Source of the DNA: Saccharibacillus endophyticus
Lineage (GTDB): Bacteria > Bacillota > Bacilli > Paenibacillales > Paenibacillaceae
Assembly: GCF_013185185.1 (NCBI RefSeq)
Contig: NZ_JAAZWE010000010.1
Coordinates: 1 to 64,000 of the forward strand
DNA length: 64,000 bases
Reading direction: 5' to 3'
Shown in pieces: positions 51,251 to 61,900 of the stretch (within the stretch, counting starts at the first letter, position 1; each line of letters starts with the position of its first letter). The notes below the pieces were generated by a model. The model saw only the letters and a program-made list of their open reading frames with translations. It ran no database searches and had not been told where the DNA came from. The translations under genes and the position numbers were made by a program.

Positions 51251-51682
51251 ATGTTGGATTCGCAGCAGATTCAAGAAATTATACCGCACCGCCCGCCGTT
51301 TTTGTTGGTGGATCGGATTTTGGAGGTCGAACCGGGCAAACGCGCGGTCGGCATTAAAAACGTAACCGTTAACGAACCTTTCTTTGTTGGGCACTTTCCG
51401 GGTTATCCGGTCATGCCGGGGGTATTAATAGTTGAGGCGCTGGCTCAGGTCGGAAGCGTGGCGATGATGATCGTTGAAGAAAACCGGGGGAAACTCGGAT
51501 TTTTCGCGGGCATCGACGGCTTCCGTTTCAGAGGACAGGTGAAGCCCGGCGATACGCTGCGGCTTGAGGTCGAAATGACTCGCTTCAAGGGGAAGATCGG
51601 AAAAGGACATGCCGTAGCAACCGTCGACGGAACCATAGTTGCCGAAGGCGACATGATGTTTGCGCTCGCCGACCGCGAATAG
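51251..51682 (+). CDS. fabZ: 3-hydroxyacyl-ACP dehydratase FabZ
   Basis: 143 residues. Dehydrates beta-hydroxyacyl-ACP in fatty acid elongation. The hot-dog fold motif IIPHRPPFLLVDRI is at the N terminus, the catalytic His is in FFVGHFPGYPVMPGVLIVEA and the Glu follows in the same block. ATG 51251 gives the usual MLDxQQI start; GTG 51248 is also possible. Confidence 0.94.
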   Translation: MLDSQQIQEIIPHRPPFLLVDRILEVEPGKRAVGIKNVTVNEPFFVGHFPGYPVMPGVLIVEALAQVGSVAMMIVEENRGKLGFFAGIDGFRFRGQVKPGDTLRLEVEMTRFKGKIGKGHAVATVDGTIVAEGDMMFALADRE

Positions 51683-51740
51683 GCACCTAACCGCGAAGGC
51701 CTCTTCACCCCAACAATCCGGACAGGGAGGTACGACAAAT

Positions 51741-53453
51741 ATGTTGAATGAAAAAACCGCGGCGGTCGTCAAGCAATGGCTGGAAGACCCAAGCATCGAT
51801 GAGGAAACCAAGCAGGAGCTGCGAGGGCTGGAAGCGCAGCCGGATGAACTGGAAGATCGTTTTTACCGGGAGCTGGAGTTCGGTACGGGCGGATTGCGCG
51901 GCGTGATCGGCGCAGGCAGCAACCGCATGAACCGCTACACCGTCGGTAAAGCGACGCAAGGACTGGCGGAGTACATACTGGAAACGGCAAAAGGCAAGGC
52001 AGGGAAACCTTCCGTCGTCATCGCGCACGATTCGCGCCACTTTTCGCCGGAATTTTCGCTTGAAGCCGCATTGGTCCTGGCTGCCAACGGCATCGTAGCC
52101 AAATTGTATCCTTCGCTTCGCACGACGCCGCAGCTGTCTTTCTCGGTTCGCCATTTGCAAGCGGACGGCGGGATTATGGTGACGGCAAGTCACAACCCGC
52201 CTGAGTACAACGGCTACAAAGTGTATAACCAAGAAGGCGGACAGCTTGTTCCTCATGAAGCGGAGCGAGTCATCAGCCTGGTGCAGGGCGTTCAATCGTT
52301 CTCGGCCATCAAACGGATTACCCGCGAAGAAGCCGAAGCGCAAGGTCTGCTGGTTTGGCTGGGCGATGCGGAAGATGAAGCTTTCATCGATACCGTAGCG
52401 AGCCTCTCCCTGAGCCGTGAACAATTGGCTGCCGGCAAAGGCGACGACCTGCAAATCGTCTTCACGCCTCTGCACGGTACAGGTAATCTGCCGGTGCGCC
52501 AAGTATTGGAGAAGATCGGCTTCAAAAATGTTGCCGTTGTACCGGAACAGGAACTGCCGGACGGCGACTTCCCGACGGTAAAATCGCCGAACCCGGAAGA
52601 ACGCGAAGCGTTCACGCTGGCGATGAAGCTTGGCGAAGAGTTGAACGCGGATATCCTGATCGGTACCGATCCGGACTGCGACCGCATGGGCGCCGTAGTT
52701 CGCAACCAAGAAGGCAAGTACGTCGTTCTGAGCGGCAACCAATCCGGCGCGATCATGGTCGATTACGTGCTGAGTCGCATGAAAGAAGCGGGTACGCTGC
52801 CTGAGAACGGCGCGGTGATCAAAACGATCGTAACCAGCGAACTGGGTGCGGTCATTGCCGAGCATTACGGCGCTTCCGTACTGAACACGCTGACCGGCTT
52901 CAAATACATCGGCGAGAAAATGACGCAGTTCGAACAAAGCGGCGAGCATACTTTCCTGTTCGGTTACGAGGAAAGCTACGGCTATCTGGCAGGCAGCTAC
53001 GCACGGGACAAAGACGCGGTGCTGGCGGCTATGCTGATTGCCGAAGCTGCGGCTTACTACAAGACGCAGGGCAAGACGTTGTACAACGTGCTGGAAGGAC
53101 TGTATGCACAGTTCGGAACGTTCATCGAACGTCTGGAGTCGCGCACGATGAAAGGCAAAGACGGTCTGGCTAAAATCCAGTCCATCATGGCCGAATGGCG
53201 CGATAACCCGCCGACTGAAGTCGCGGGCGTGAAGGTCGTGCAGACTCTCGATTATGCAAAAGGCATCGATGGGCTTCCGTCCGAAAACGTGCTGAAGTAT
53301 ATCTTGGAAGACGACTCCTGGTTTGTCCTGCGTCCATCGGGCACGGAGCCGAAGATCAAAGTCTACTTCGCGGTTCGCGGCGACTCGCTCGCGGCAGCCG
53401 AAGAAGCCGTGGATCGACTGGTTCACGCGGTTACGGCAAAAGTAGACGCTTAA
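51741..53453 (+). CDS. pgcA: Phosphoglucomutase / phospho-sugar mutase
   Basis: 570 residues, interconverts glucose-6-phosphate and glucose-1-phosphate (alpha-PGM family). Phosphoserine loop GIMVTASHNPPEYNG (near residue 145), metal-binding GTDPDCDRMG (near 310), sugar-binding EESYGY (near 412) and phosphate-binding RPSGTEPKIKVYF at the C terminus. GGAGG 10 bases before the ATG. It supplies UDP-glucose synthesis for wall glycans and glycolipids. Confidence 0.93.
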   Translation: MLNEKTAAVVKQWLEDPSIDEETKQELRGLEAQPDELEDRFYRELEFGTGGLRGVIGAGSNRMNRYTVGKATQGLAEYILETAKGKAGKPSVVIAHDSRHFSPEFSLEAALVLAANGIVAKLYPSLRTTPQLSFSVRHLQADGGIMVTASHNPPEYNGYKVYNQEGGQLVPHEAERVISLVQGVQSFSAIKRITREEAEAQGLLVWLGDAEDEAFIDTVASLSLSREQLAAGKGDDLQIVFTPLHGTGNLPVRQVLEKIGFKNVAVVPEQELPDGDFPTVKSPNPEEREAFTLAMKLGEELNADILIGTDPDCDRMGAVVRNQEGKYVVLSGNQSGAIMVDYVLSRMKEAGTLPENGAVIKTIVTSELGAVIAEHYGASVLNTLTGFKYIGEKMTQFEQSGEHTFLFGYEESYGYLAGSYARDKDAVLAAMLIAEAAAYYKTQGKTLYNVLEGLYAQFGTFIERLESRTMKGKDGLAKIQSIMAEWRDNPPTEVAGVKVVQTLDYAKGIDGLPSENVLKYILEDDSWFVLRPSGTEPKIKVYFAVRGDSLAAAEEAVDRLVHAVTAKVDA

Positions 53454-53489
53454 GCCTTACCCGTCACAATCGGATATTGATTAAAAATG

Positions 53490-53528
53490 GCCGCGGACCG
53501 ATTCCGATTCGCGTTCGCGGCGGTTTTT
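53490..53528 (+). terminator. Terminator of pgcA
   Basis: CCGCG and CGCGG arms with an internal structured loop, followed by GGTTTTT. Confidence 0.55.
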
Positions 53529-53541
53529 ACAGAACTCCCAC

Positions 53542-53592
53542 GATGCCTCTTGCCGAAGCGCGCCGAAGCGGCGCGTTTCGGCAGGAGGCGTC
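53542..53592 (+). other. 23-bp inverted repeat in the leader of the DUF5693 gene
   Basis: Two 23-base arms (53542-53564 and 53570-53592) around a 5-base loop GAAGC. Only three positions differ from a perfect palindrome, and each gives a G-U pair in RNA, so an uninterrupted 23-bp helix can form. No T run follows. Confidence 0.75.
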
Positions 53593-53650
53593 TGACTTAT
53601 CAACTTGAACAATGCCGGGACATCGCTTCCGGCAAGGAGGTATACGGAAA

Positions 53651-55669
53651 TTGAGTCAGAAATGGCGTCAGTGGAACAAAGCGGCAACAAAGGTATTATG
53701 GATTCTGGTTATCCTGGGCATCGTGGCATCTTTACCGGTTGCATATGACCGCATCCGAACGGAAGGTACGTCCAAGAATGTAGAAATGATTTTCGATTAT
53801 CGCGATCTGGTGCAGGTTTCTTCCTATCAAGGGAATCCTAGCGCTTGGATGAATGAACAGCTCGACGTTCTGCAAGAAGCGGGTATTCACACGATGGCCG
53901 TGTATCAAGCGACGCTGACGGAGTTATCCAATGCACGCCGCATCACGGTGTACAGCGAGCAGGATGCGGCGCGTTTGACAGGCAAAGTGTTGACCGCTAA
54001 CGAGAATGCTACATATCTGCTGTTTACGGATGCCGAAAATCAGGCTAAGGTCGAACCGATCATCCGCAAAGCTTTTGCGAGCCAGGAGATCGCGGTCGAA
54101 GACTGGTCATTGAATGGGCGCAGCGGGTTGAAAATTGCGACGCCGGTACAAAATGCGGTGTTGAAAACGATGGAACCTGACCCGGTAGCGATGGAAATGC
54201 TGGAGTCCAAAGGCTTCCATCTGCTGCCGCGTCTAAGCAACAGTGCCGTGTACGATCAAGAAGGCCTGGCTTCGCTGCTGGATCGATTCAAGACGATGGG
54301 CGTCGATCGTATTCTATTTGACGGAGAAGAAGTGCCGGGTTACGCGGAAGAGCCGGACGAGCGTCATTTGGAAGATTTCGCGCAGCTGCTTAACGAACGC
54401 GGGATCGGGATCGCGGCGATCGAGAATCTGCGCGGACCTCAACGCGGCTTCGAGACGCTGGCGAAGGATACGAACTTCAACGTCGCTCGTTTGTATTCGC
54501 TGAGCGGTCGCGACTCCGCGCTCGATCCCGACATTATCGCGGACCGCTTTGCGCTGGCTGCGAAAGACCGCAATATTCGCATGATGTTTATTCATACGGC
54601 CGTGCAAACGAATTCGGTCGAAGGTCGAATCACCGATACGATCGAGAATCTGGTCGAAAGCCTGGACGGGCCCGAAGGAGCTATCCAGCGTATCGAAAAC
54701 TACGGTTTTGAAATGGGACCCGCCGCTTCGTTCGAAGTCGCCGAGATGGCCGGACAGAACTATTTCCGCTGGATCGCGATTTTGGGCGCAGTCGCTTTGA
54801 TTGCCCTGCTCGTTTCGATCTTTATTCCGCCGCTGACGCTGCTCGTCTTTGTCTTGGGCGTAGTAGGCACGGCAGGTCTGTATGTATTGCGGCCGCATCT
54901 GATGGAGCAGGCGCTCGCGCTGCTCGCCGGAATCAGTGCGCCGACGATTGCGATGGTATTCGCGATTCGCAAGATCGACCGTTTGTACGAAGCAGGCCAG
55001 AAGATGAGCGCGGGCCGAAGACTCACTCACGGCATTCTGTTGTTCTTGCGCACAAGCGCCATGTCGTTGATCGCGGTACCGTTCATTATTGCCCTGCTGA
55101 ACCATGTCACTTACCAATTGGTGCTGGATCAATTCCGCGGCGTCAGCCTGCTGCATTTGGCGCCGATCGCGTTGACTGCCTTGTATGTGCTCTTTTACCG
55201 TAAAAATTCGGCGTTCGGCAGCGTGGGCAAGATTCTGCGCATGCCTGTCACGATCGCAATGGTCGTTATTGCGGTAGTCGCAGCCGTGGCCGGCTTATAC
55301 TACTTGTCGCGTACAGGAAACAGCGGAAGTGCGAGCGGCATCGAGAAAACGTTCCGGACCCTGCTGGAGAACACCGTAGGCGTGCGTCCGCGCTTCAAAG
55401 AGTTCTTGCTCGGACATCCGATTTTCATTGCAGCTGTATTCGTCGCTCTGAAGTATCGCCATGCCGTTTACGTCATGATCATCGCCTCGATCGGTCAATT
55501 GTCGATGGTCGATACTTTTGCTCATATTCACACGCCGGTCTGGATTTCTTTGGTTCGTGACCTGCTGGGTATGGGACTCGGTATTATTGTAGCTCTTGGC
55601 TTCGTGCTCGTATGGCAAATCATCGAAAGGTGTTGGAAGAAATGGTCGCCACTGCTCGCAAGATTGTAA
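53651..55669 (+). CDS. DUF5693 family membrane protein
   Basis: 672 residues. An N-terminal membrane helix (about 12-30), an extracytoplasmic domain (about 35-375; YRDLVQVSSYQG, DRILFDGEEVPGY) and then about eight to ten C-terminal helices. Found before csaB in Paenibacillaceae. I know no experimental function; the context suggests a role in secondary wall polymer synthesis or export (inference). TTG 53651 follows GGAGG by 10 bases. The 3' end overlaps csaB by 28 bp. Confidence 0.75.
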   Translation: MSQKWRQWNKAATKVLWILVILGIVASLPVAYDRIRTEGTSKNVEMIFDYRDLVQVSSYQGNPSAWMNEQLDVLQEAGIHTMAVYQATLTELSNARRITVYSEQDAARLTGKVLTANENATYLLFTDAENQAKVEPIIRKAFASQEIAVEDWSLNGRSGLKIATPVQNAVLKTMEPDPVAMEMLESKGFHLLPRLSNSAVYDQEGLASLLDRFKTMGVDRILFDGEEVPGYAEEPDERHLEDFAQLLNERGIGIAAIENLRGPQRGFETLAKDTNFNVARLYSLSGRDSALDPDIIADRFALAAKDRNIRMMFIHTAVQTNSVEGRITDTIENLVESLDGPEGAIQRIENYGFEMGPAASFEVAEMAGQNYFRWIAILGAVALIALLVSIFIPPLTLLVFVLGVVGTAGLYVLRPHLMEQALALLAGISAPTIAMVFAIRKIDRLYEAGQKMSAGRRLTHGILLFLRTSAMSLIAVPFIIALLNHVTYQLVLDQFRGVSLLHLAPIALTALYVLFYRKNSAFGSVGKILRMPVTIAMVVIAVVAAVAGLYYLSRTGNSGSASGIEKTFRTLLENTVGVRPRFKEFLLGHPIFIAAVFVALKYRHAVYVMIIASIGQLSMVDTFAHIHTPVWISLVRDLLGMGLGIIVALGFVLVWQIIERCWKKWSPLLARL

Positions 55670-56769
55670 TCTCTGGCTACTACGGATTCCGCAACAGCGG
55701 AGATGAAGCGGTACTCAAGTCGATTCTGACTGCGTTGGAGCAAGAAGGGAAACGCAGCGGCGTTACGTTTGAACCGATCGTTCTTTCCGGTGACCCGTCC
55801 TGGACGGCAGGCGTGTACGGCGTCAAAGCGGTGCACCGGATGAAGATGGGCGAGGTGCGCCAAGCCTTGAAGGAAAGCGACGGGTTGATCAGCGGCGGCG
55901 GAAGCTTGCTGCAGGATGCGACCAGCTCCAAAACGATCCCGTACTATGTAGGCGTCATCCGGCTGGCTCAATGGATGGGCAAGCCGGTGTTCATCTACGC
56001 GCAAGGTGTGGGGCCGGTCACACGGAAACTTTTCTACCCGTTGATTCACGGCTCGTTCAAGCGCAGTCACTATATCTCAGTTCGCGATCAGGAATCGGCC
56101 GCTCTGCTGCGTTCCATGAAAATGGACGGCAGCCGGGTCGAGATCGTGCCTGATCCGGTGATGGGTCTTCCGCTCCCTGCGGGAGCCGCGTCGAAATTCC
56201 CGGCCGAGAAGCCCGACGGACTGCCCAAGATCGCGGTGTCGGTACGTTTTTGGAACGAAGATCGCGCCGAACTGATCGGAATCGCGGACGGATTGCGCAA
56301 GCTGGCGGAGAGCCGCAATGTTCACTTCTGTTTCTTGCCTTTTCACCTTCCGGATGACGAAGCGGCTTCCAATTACGTGATCGAGCGAATGGGCGACGTC
56401 AAGTCGCTCGGCTCGAAGATCACGACGCGCCAGACCGAAGATCCTCAGGCGATGCTGCTCGAAGTCGGACGCTGCGATGCTCTTGTCGGCATGCGTTTGC
56501 ATAGTCTGATCTATGCGGCTTCGCAGCGTGTGCCGGTAGCGGGAATCTCTTACGATCCGAAGATCGACAGCTTTTTGGCCCAATTGAACGTAAAAGCAAT
56601 CGGGAACAGCGAACAGGTACGTCCGGAGCGGCTGGCTGAAGAATTGGCTCATCTGCTGGACGACGCCGAAAGCTGGAAAGCGGAGCGCGAGCCGCTTATT
56701 GCCGAGTTGAAGCGTGAATCGGCGCGCCCCGCGCGGGCGATCGCTGAATATTTTTCACATAAAGGATGA
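55642..56769 (+). CDS. csaB: Polysaccharide pyruvyl transferase CsaB
   Basis: 375 residues. Adds a ketal-linked pyruvate to the secondary cell wall polymer, which SLH domains recognise. Motifs: GYYGFRNSGDEAVLKSIL at the N terminus, SGGGSLLQDATSSKT (near residue 85), YAQGVGP, and GMRLHSLIYAASQRVPVAGI near 280. ATG 55642 follows AAAGGTG by 9 bases and overlaps the preceding gene; an upstream ATG at 55612 is weaker. Fits the two SLH genes in this window. Confidence 0.92.
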   Translation: MVATARKIVISGYYGFRNSGDEAVLKSILTALEQEGKRSGVTFEPIVLSGDPSWTAGVYGVKAVHRMKMGEVRQALKESDGLISGGGSLLQDATSSKTIPYYVGVIRLAQWMGKPVFIYAQGVGPVTRKLFYPLIHGSFKRSHYISVRDQESAALLRSMKMDGSRVEIVPDPVMGLPLPAGAASKFPAEKPDGLPKIAVSVRFWNEDRAELIGIADGLRKLAESRNVHFCFLPFHLPDDEAASNYVIERMGDVKSLGSKITTRQTEDPQAMLLEVGRCDALVGMRLHSLIYAASQRVPVAGISYDPKIDSFLAQLNVKAIGNSEQVRPERLAEELAHLLDDAESWKAEREPLIAELKRESARPARAIAEYFSHKG

Positions 56770-56778
56770 GCAAACCCT

Positions 56779-57546
56779 ATGAGTCAGATGCAGAATGATG
56801 CCGGAATCGGCCGGGTGCCGGTCACTTCCATCTTCGGCGTCAACGTTTCGAAGCTGGACATGAAAGGAACCGTTGCCGTGCTGGAACGTGCCGTTGCTTC
56901 CAAAAAGCCGCACCAGGTGATCACCGCGAACCCGATTATGATCATGGCCGCGTTGGAAAGCGAAGAGAATATGCGCGCCATGCGCGAAGCCGAGCTGATC
57001 GTGCCGGACGGCGCGGGCGTAGTCTGGGCAGCCGAGGAATTCGGTGACCCGGTGGCGGAACGCGTGGCCGGATTCGATCTGCTGCACGAGCTGATGAAGC
57101 GCGGGGAAGAGCTGGGCTGGACGGCTTATCTGTTGGGCGCCGCGGAAGAAGTGGTTCAGGAAGCGGCCGGTCGGTTACAGAAACAATATCCGAAGGTTCG
57201 AATCGTCGGCGTTCGCAACGGTTACTTCGGCGCACCGGAAAATGCCGGGGTGATCGAGTCGATCCGCCAGGCGCAGCCCGATCTGTTGTTTGTCGCTCGA
57301 GACGCCAAAACGCAGGAGCCGTGGATCGCCCGCCATAAGCATGAACTGGGCGCTTCGGTGATCATGGGAGTCGGCGGAAGTTTCGATGTGATCTCAGGAA
57401 AAACGAAGCGCGCGCCGATATTTATGCAGAAGCTTCGCTTGGAATGGTTCTACCGTTTGGCGAAGGAACCTTCCCGGCTGCCGCGAATGATGGCTCTGCC
57501 GCAATTCATGCGTAAAGTCAAAAAAGCAAAGAAAAGCATGGAATAA
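56779..57546 (+). CDS. tagA: WecG/TagA/CpsF family glycosyltransferase (GT26)
   Basis: 255 residues. Usually transfers N-acetylmannosamine from UDP-ManNAc to undecaprenyl-PP-GlcNAc, making the linkage disaccharide of wall glycans. Family features: ITANPIMIMAALE with the Asn, LIVPDGAGVVWA with the catalytic Asp, GVGGSFDVISGKTKRAP. One block is unusual: where the family typically has FVALGxPxQExW, this protein has FVARDAKTQEPW (near residue 173). Nine bases after csaB and upstream of tagO. Confidence 0.86.
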   Translation: MSQMQNDAGIGRVPVTSIFGVNVSKLDMKGTVAVLERAVASKKPHQVITANPIMIMAALESEENMRAMREAELIVPDGAGVVWAAEEFGDPVAERVAGFDLLHELMKRGEELGWTAYLLGAAEEVVQEAAGRLQKQYPKVRIVGVRNGYFGAPENAGVIESIRQAQPDLLFVARDAKTQEPWIARHKHELGASVIMGVGGSFDVISGKTKRAPIFMQKLRLEWFYRLAKEPSRLPRMMALPQFMRKVKKAKKSME

Positions 57547-57579
57547 TCGTTGCGCAAAGGGAAATCTACATAATTCGTA

Positions 57580-57609
57580 CTGGCATTCGGCCGCAGGGCG
57601 CGTTATAAT
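57580..57609 (+). promoter_or_regulatory. Candidate promoter of tagO
   Basis: -35 CTGGCA (57580-57585), 18-base spacer, consensus -10 TATAAT (57604-57609), about 40 bp before the start. Confidence 0.45.
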
Positions 57610-57647
57610 AATTCCCGGTTGAAACACATTGGAGGTTTGAGACAACT

Positions 57648-58769
57648 ATGTTCATCGTCTATATTTTAGGTTTCGTACTCGCGCTCGGATTGGCTCTGGG
57701 TCTGACGCCGCTCGTGAAGCGGTTTGCGATCAAGGTCGGAGCAGTGGACGTGCCGAACGCCCGCAAAGTGCATACGCGCATCATGCCTAGACTCGGCGGA
57801 CTCGGGATTTTTCTCGCTTTTGCCATCACGCTTCTTGCCGTTATGCCTTTCCTTCCGTTCGACTTGTCGGAACGCGACGGGAACTTTATCAAGGCCTTCC
57901 TTACAGCCGGAACGATTATCGTGCTTACCGGCGCGTTGGATGACCGATTTGACCTGAATGCCAAATTGAAGTTCCTGATCCAGATCGGCGCGGCATGCGT
58001 CGTGGTGTTCGGATTCGGGATCAAAGTCGAATTCGTCAATATTCCTTTTATGGATGCTTATTCTTCGCTTGAAAACTGGATCGCGATTCCGCTGACCATC
58101 TTCTGGATCGTCGGCGTTACGAACGCGGTCAACCTGATCGACGGTCTTGACGGCCTGGCCGCCGGCGTATCGGGTATCGCGATCGGAACCATCCTCGTGA
58201 TGGCGCTGATCAACGGCAACTTCCTGGTCGCGCTGCTTTGCCTGCTGCTGCTGGGAGGCATCATCGGCTTCCTGTTCTTCAACTTCCACCCGGCCAAGAT
58301 CTTCATGGGCGATACCGGTTCCTTGTTCCTGGGCTTCAGCTTGGCGATGCTCTCGCTGCTCGGGTTCAAGCAAATCGCGGTATTGTCGTTCATCACGCCG
58401 CTGATTATCATCGGGGTGCCGCTGTCGGATACGTTCTTCGCGATCGTGCGCCGCAAGCTTCAGAAGAAGCCGATCTTCGCTCCGGACAAAGGACACCTGC
58501 ACCATTGCCTGCGCGAACTCGGCTTCAGCCACCGCCAAACGGTGCTGATCATCTACGGAATCGCCGCGTTCTTCGGCGTGTTGGCGGTTATCCAGTCGGC
58601 TTCCGCGATGTTCGAAGCGAGCTGGGTGACGTTCGTCGTAATCTGTATCATGATGTTCTTCATGCAGATCGGTGCCGAAGTGATCGGTCTCGTCGGCCAA
58701 ACGAAGCGCCCGGTGCTGCAGCTGTTGGCAAGACTTCGCCCGAAGCCGGAAGATCAAGCCAAGCCTTAA
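57648..58769 (+). CDS. tagO: Undecaprenyl-phosphate N-acetylglucosaminyl 1-phosphate transferase
   Basis: 373 residues, about ten helices. Starts wall-glycan assembly by moving GlcNAc-1-P to undecaprenyl phosphate. Motifs: GALDDRFDLNAKLKFL with the paired Asp (near 96), NLIDGLDGLAAGV (near 161), FMGDTGSLFLGF (near 219), and DKGHLHHCLRELGFSHRQ with the catalytic HLHH. GGAGG precedes the ATG. Works with TagA and MnaA. Confidence 0.93.
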   Translation: MFIVYILGFVLALGLALGLTPLVKRFAIKVGAVDVPNARKVHTRIMPRLGGLGIFLAFAITLLAVMPFLPFDLSERDGNFIKAFLTAGTIIVLTGALDDRFDLNAKLKFLIQIGAACVVVFGFGIKVEFVNIPFMDAYSSLENWIAIPLTIFWIVGVTNAVNLIDGLDGLAAGVSGIAIGTILVMALINGNFLVALLCLLLLGGIIGFLFFNFHPAKIFMGDTGSLFLGFSLAMLSLLGFKQIAVLSFITPLIIIGVPLSDTFFAIVRRKLQKKPIFAPDKGHLHHCLRELGFSHRQTVLIIYGIAAFFGVLAVIQSASAMFEASWVTFVVICIMMFFMQIGAEVIGLVGQTKRPVLQLLARLRPKPEDQAKP

Positions 58770-58804
58770 CGCTTTCGATTTCCGATAATTGTGAAATTTT
58801 AACA

Positions 58805-58847
58805 AGCTTTGTTTTCTCTATGCGAATAGAGAAGCAAGGCTTTTTTT
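58805..58847 (+). terminator. Terminator of tagO
   Basis: A long stem, about 16 pairs with bulges (TTTTCTCTAT with ATAGAGAA, continued by AAGC...GGCTT), a 4-base loop and seven T. Confidence 0.78.
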
Positions 58848-58943
58848 GTTTGTAAAAAATGAGGGTTTTTTATAACATATTCGCTTAATGCCGCCGATAA
58901 AAAGAACAACGACGCGTAACAAACAGGAAGTGAGGGACATCCA

Positions 58944-61900
58944 TTGCAGATTGGCAACAATAAGACGACCCCTTCGGGGCGTGCGTCACAAAGGGGAGCT
59001 GTACAAGTGGGTAAACAAGGCATTAAGTCTCTGTTGAGCTTAATGATGGCAGTCGTTTTGATCTTCACGTTGGTTCCGGTATATCCGGCATCCGCCGCGG
59101 GCGGAACTTTGAAAATTACGAACTTGAGCGATAAACCGAATGCGCCGACGAACAGCGCGAACGGCAAAGTCGATATCATCGGTACGTTCCAAGACGTAAA
59201 TACTTCTACGATCACTTATGTGATCGAGTCCATGGTCGGAGATACCGTCGTCGGATCCAGCAGCGGCGGAGACCGTCAGCCGGATACCGGCGATAACAAG
59301 ACTTTTAAGTTTTATCAAGTCAGCGTGAAATCCGGTCTTAACCGGATTACCGTAAAAGCAACGACGACAAGCGGACAAGAAGTATCGAGCCAAGCTTACG
59401 TTTCGTTCGTCGATGCGCCTAACCTTTCTTCCGTAAAAGTAGGGGCAGAGGATACGCAGGAGAACGTTCCTTTCGTCGTATCTTCGCAAACGCCTTCCAT
59501 TACGGTAGAAGCTCCGAATGCGGTAGACGTTCTGTTGAACGGCAATCCGATGTTCAGCGGCGGCGCGGGTACGTTCTATGCAACGCCTACGCTGACGCAA
59601 GGGTCGAACAAACTGACGTTCGAAGTGAAATCGGCTACGTCTTCTTATGCGGAAACGCGTACGTTGGTGTATTACGACGGAAACGCGCAAGTGTACAATA
59701 CGAAAATCGGCGCGACGGCGATCGAGCCGAACGCGACGATCGAAGGATCGCCGACAGGAGCAATTTCGGGCGAAGTCGTTATTGCGATGCCTGCCAGCGG
59801 CACGGCGGCGAATACGGTAGCGGGAAAAATCACGTTCACGAAAATGGTAGACAACACGCCTCAAGTCTATCCCGATTTCAACGAAGCCGACATCACGTTG
59901 ACCAAAAAAGACACGGTAGGCACTTCGCTGGTCATCTACAGCTTCCGCTCAACGGGAACCGTTTCTGCTTTGCAATCCGGTTCTTACCAGATGGATTTGC
60001 GCGTCAACAGCCAACAGCGTGCCACGGTAAGTTTCAAAGTACGCGGAACGGGCGATGCTTTTATCAAAAACGTGTATCAATTGTACGGCGTAAGCAGTTC
60101 TTCGAGCAGCGTCACTTCTTACAGCAGCAAAACGGCTTTCGATGCCGGAACGTCTCCGTACGTTTCCGTTCCGGAACTTCCGCTGTGGATCGCTGTCGAT
60201 ACAGGTAACGCAGCTTCCGTAAATCTCAAAGTTGACGGCGTGGCCCTTCCTTCTTCCGACTACGCGTCGTTCACGGACGGTAGCGGAACGGCATACAACA
60301 TCTATAAAATCACCAAGCTCAAAAGCGGCCGTCAAACGCTGACTTTCGAATACGGCAGCGATTCGGTATCCGTTCCGATCAACTACCAATCGGCTCCGTT
60401 CATTCAGGTAACCAACCTGTATAACGAGCAGGTATTTACTGACGCCAACGCGATCACTTCGGTGCAGGGTCGTTTGATCAACTTTACCGGAGCTTCGAAT
60501 ACCGTAACGATCGAATACAGCGGACGTACGACGACCGCGACTTCGACGGACGGAACATTCTCGCTCAGCACGGCTAACTTCCCTCTGACGCTGACACCGG
60601 GCGCGAATACGCTGGTGTTGTCGGGAACGACGAACGGCAAAAAAGTATCGACGACGCTTAACCTGTACCTGATCGAGAACGACAGCATTCAGATTGAAAA
60701 CTTCCATCCGCTCCCGGTCGATTCCTTGACTCAGGACAACTCCTTATTCATTCCGGGAGAAGCGGATCAATATACGACGAACGAGCTGTCCATGGACACG
60801 GAATTCGCGATTACTCCGGCAGACACGGCTGACGAAATCATCATCCGTTTGGACGGCAACAAAAAAGAAACCCGTCTGACACGCGGCACAGGAACGTCCT
60901 GGTCCCAATCGACGGGCGAGTTGAGAGTAAGTCCGAAAGCAGGCACGGTAAATGGCTTCATTATTGAAGACCTGGCTCTGCCGACAACAGGCGATCTGAA
61001 AGTTACCGTCTATGTCCGCAAAGGCACATCCACCACATCGAAAACTCTTACGGTAACCCGCGAGCTGCGTCCTTACACGATTCTGTCTCCGAAGCTGCCG
61101 AACGAAAGCGTCATTACGCAAAACTTCCTGGATGTCAGCATTCAAGCCGAAGGAGCTTCCAGCGTGGTGGTAGGCAAGCAGACTTTGGAAAAAGGCGACA
61201 AGGACATCTTCCGCGGCCGTCTGTCCGGTCTGAAAGCCGGTAAAAACACAGTTAAATTTACAGTTACTGCAGGCACGACTAAAACAAACGGTACTTTTGA
61301 AGTCAACTACTCTGCTGAAATCGTACAAGGCGCGCAATACAGTACGGTAATGCCGGCAGGCGGCAAGCTCAAACTATTCAAAGGCGATCTGCAAATCTCT
61401 CTGCCCAAAGGAACGCTGCTGAGAGAGATCAACCCGACTCCGGGCAGCCAGTCTCCTACGATCAGTCTTTTCGATAAGCAGGAGCTGTTAGCGGGGATCG
61501 CAAGCCCTGTAGACGGAAGAACGCTTAAAATCTATAACCAAGTCAACGTGAGCGACGGTCAAGGCGGTTATCGCGACGGTCAACTCAAACTTCTTGAATC
61601 CAACGGTACGATGGTGAGCCGCATGGTTCCGAAACCGCACTTCGGATACGCATCGAACTTATATTGGTTGGATGCCGGATATTTCGACGCCACAGCAACA
61701 AGCGATGACTACAAAACGGTTCTGGGCAATCAGCCTTACGCCGCGCCGGGATTCGAAAGCCGTTCGGCGAAACAATGGTTGGAGCCGACTCAAGAAGGCA
61801 CGATCACGATCAAGTATGATCCGGATCTGGTTGACGCTTCGGCAGGAAATCTGGGCATCTGGAGATTGAACGGAAACGAATGGGTAAACGTCGGCGGAAC

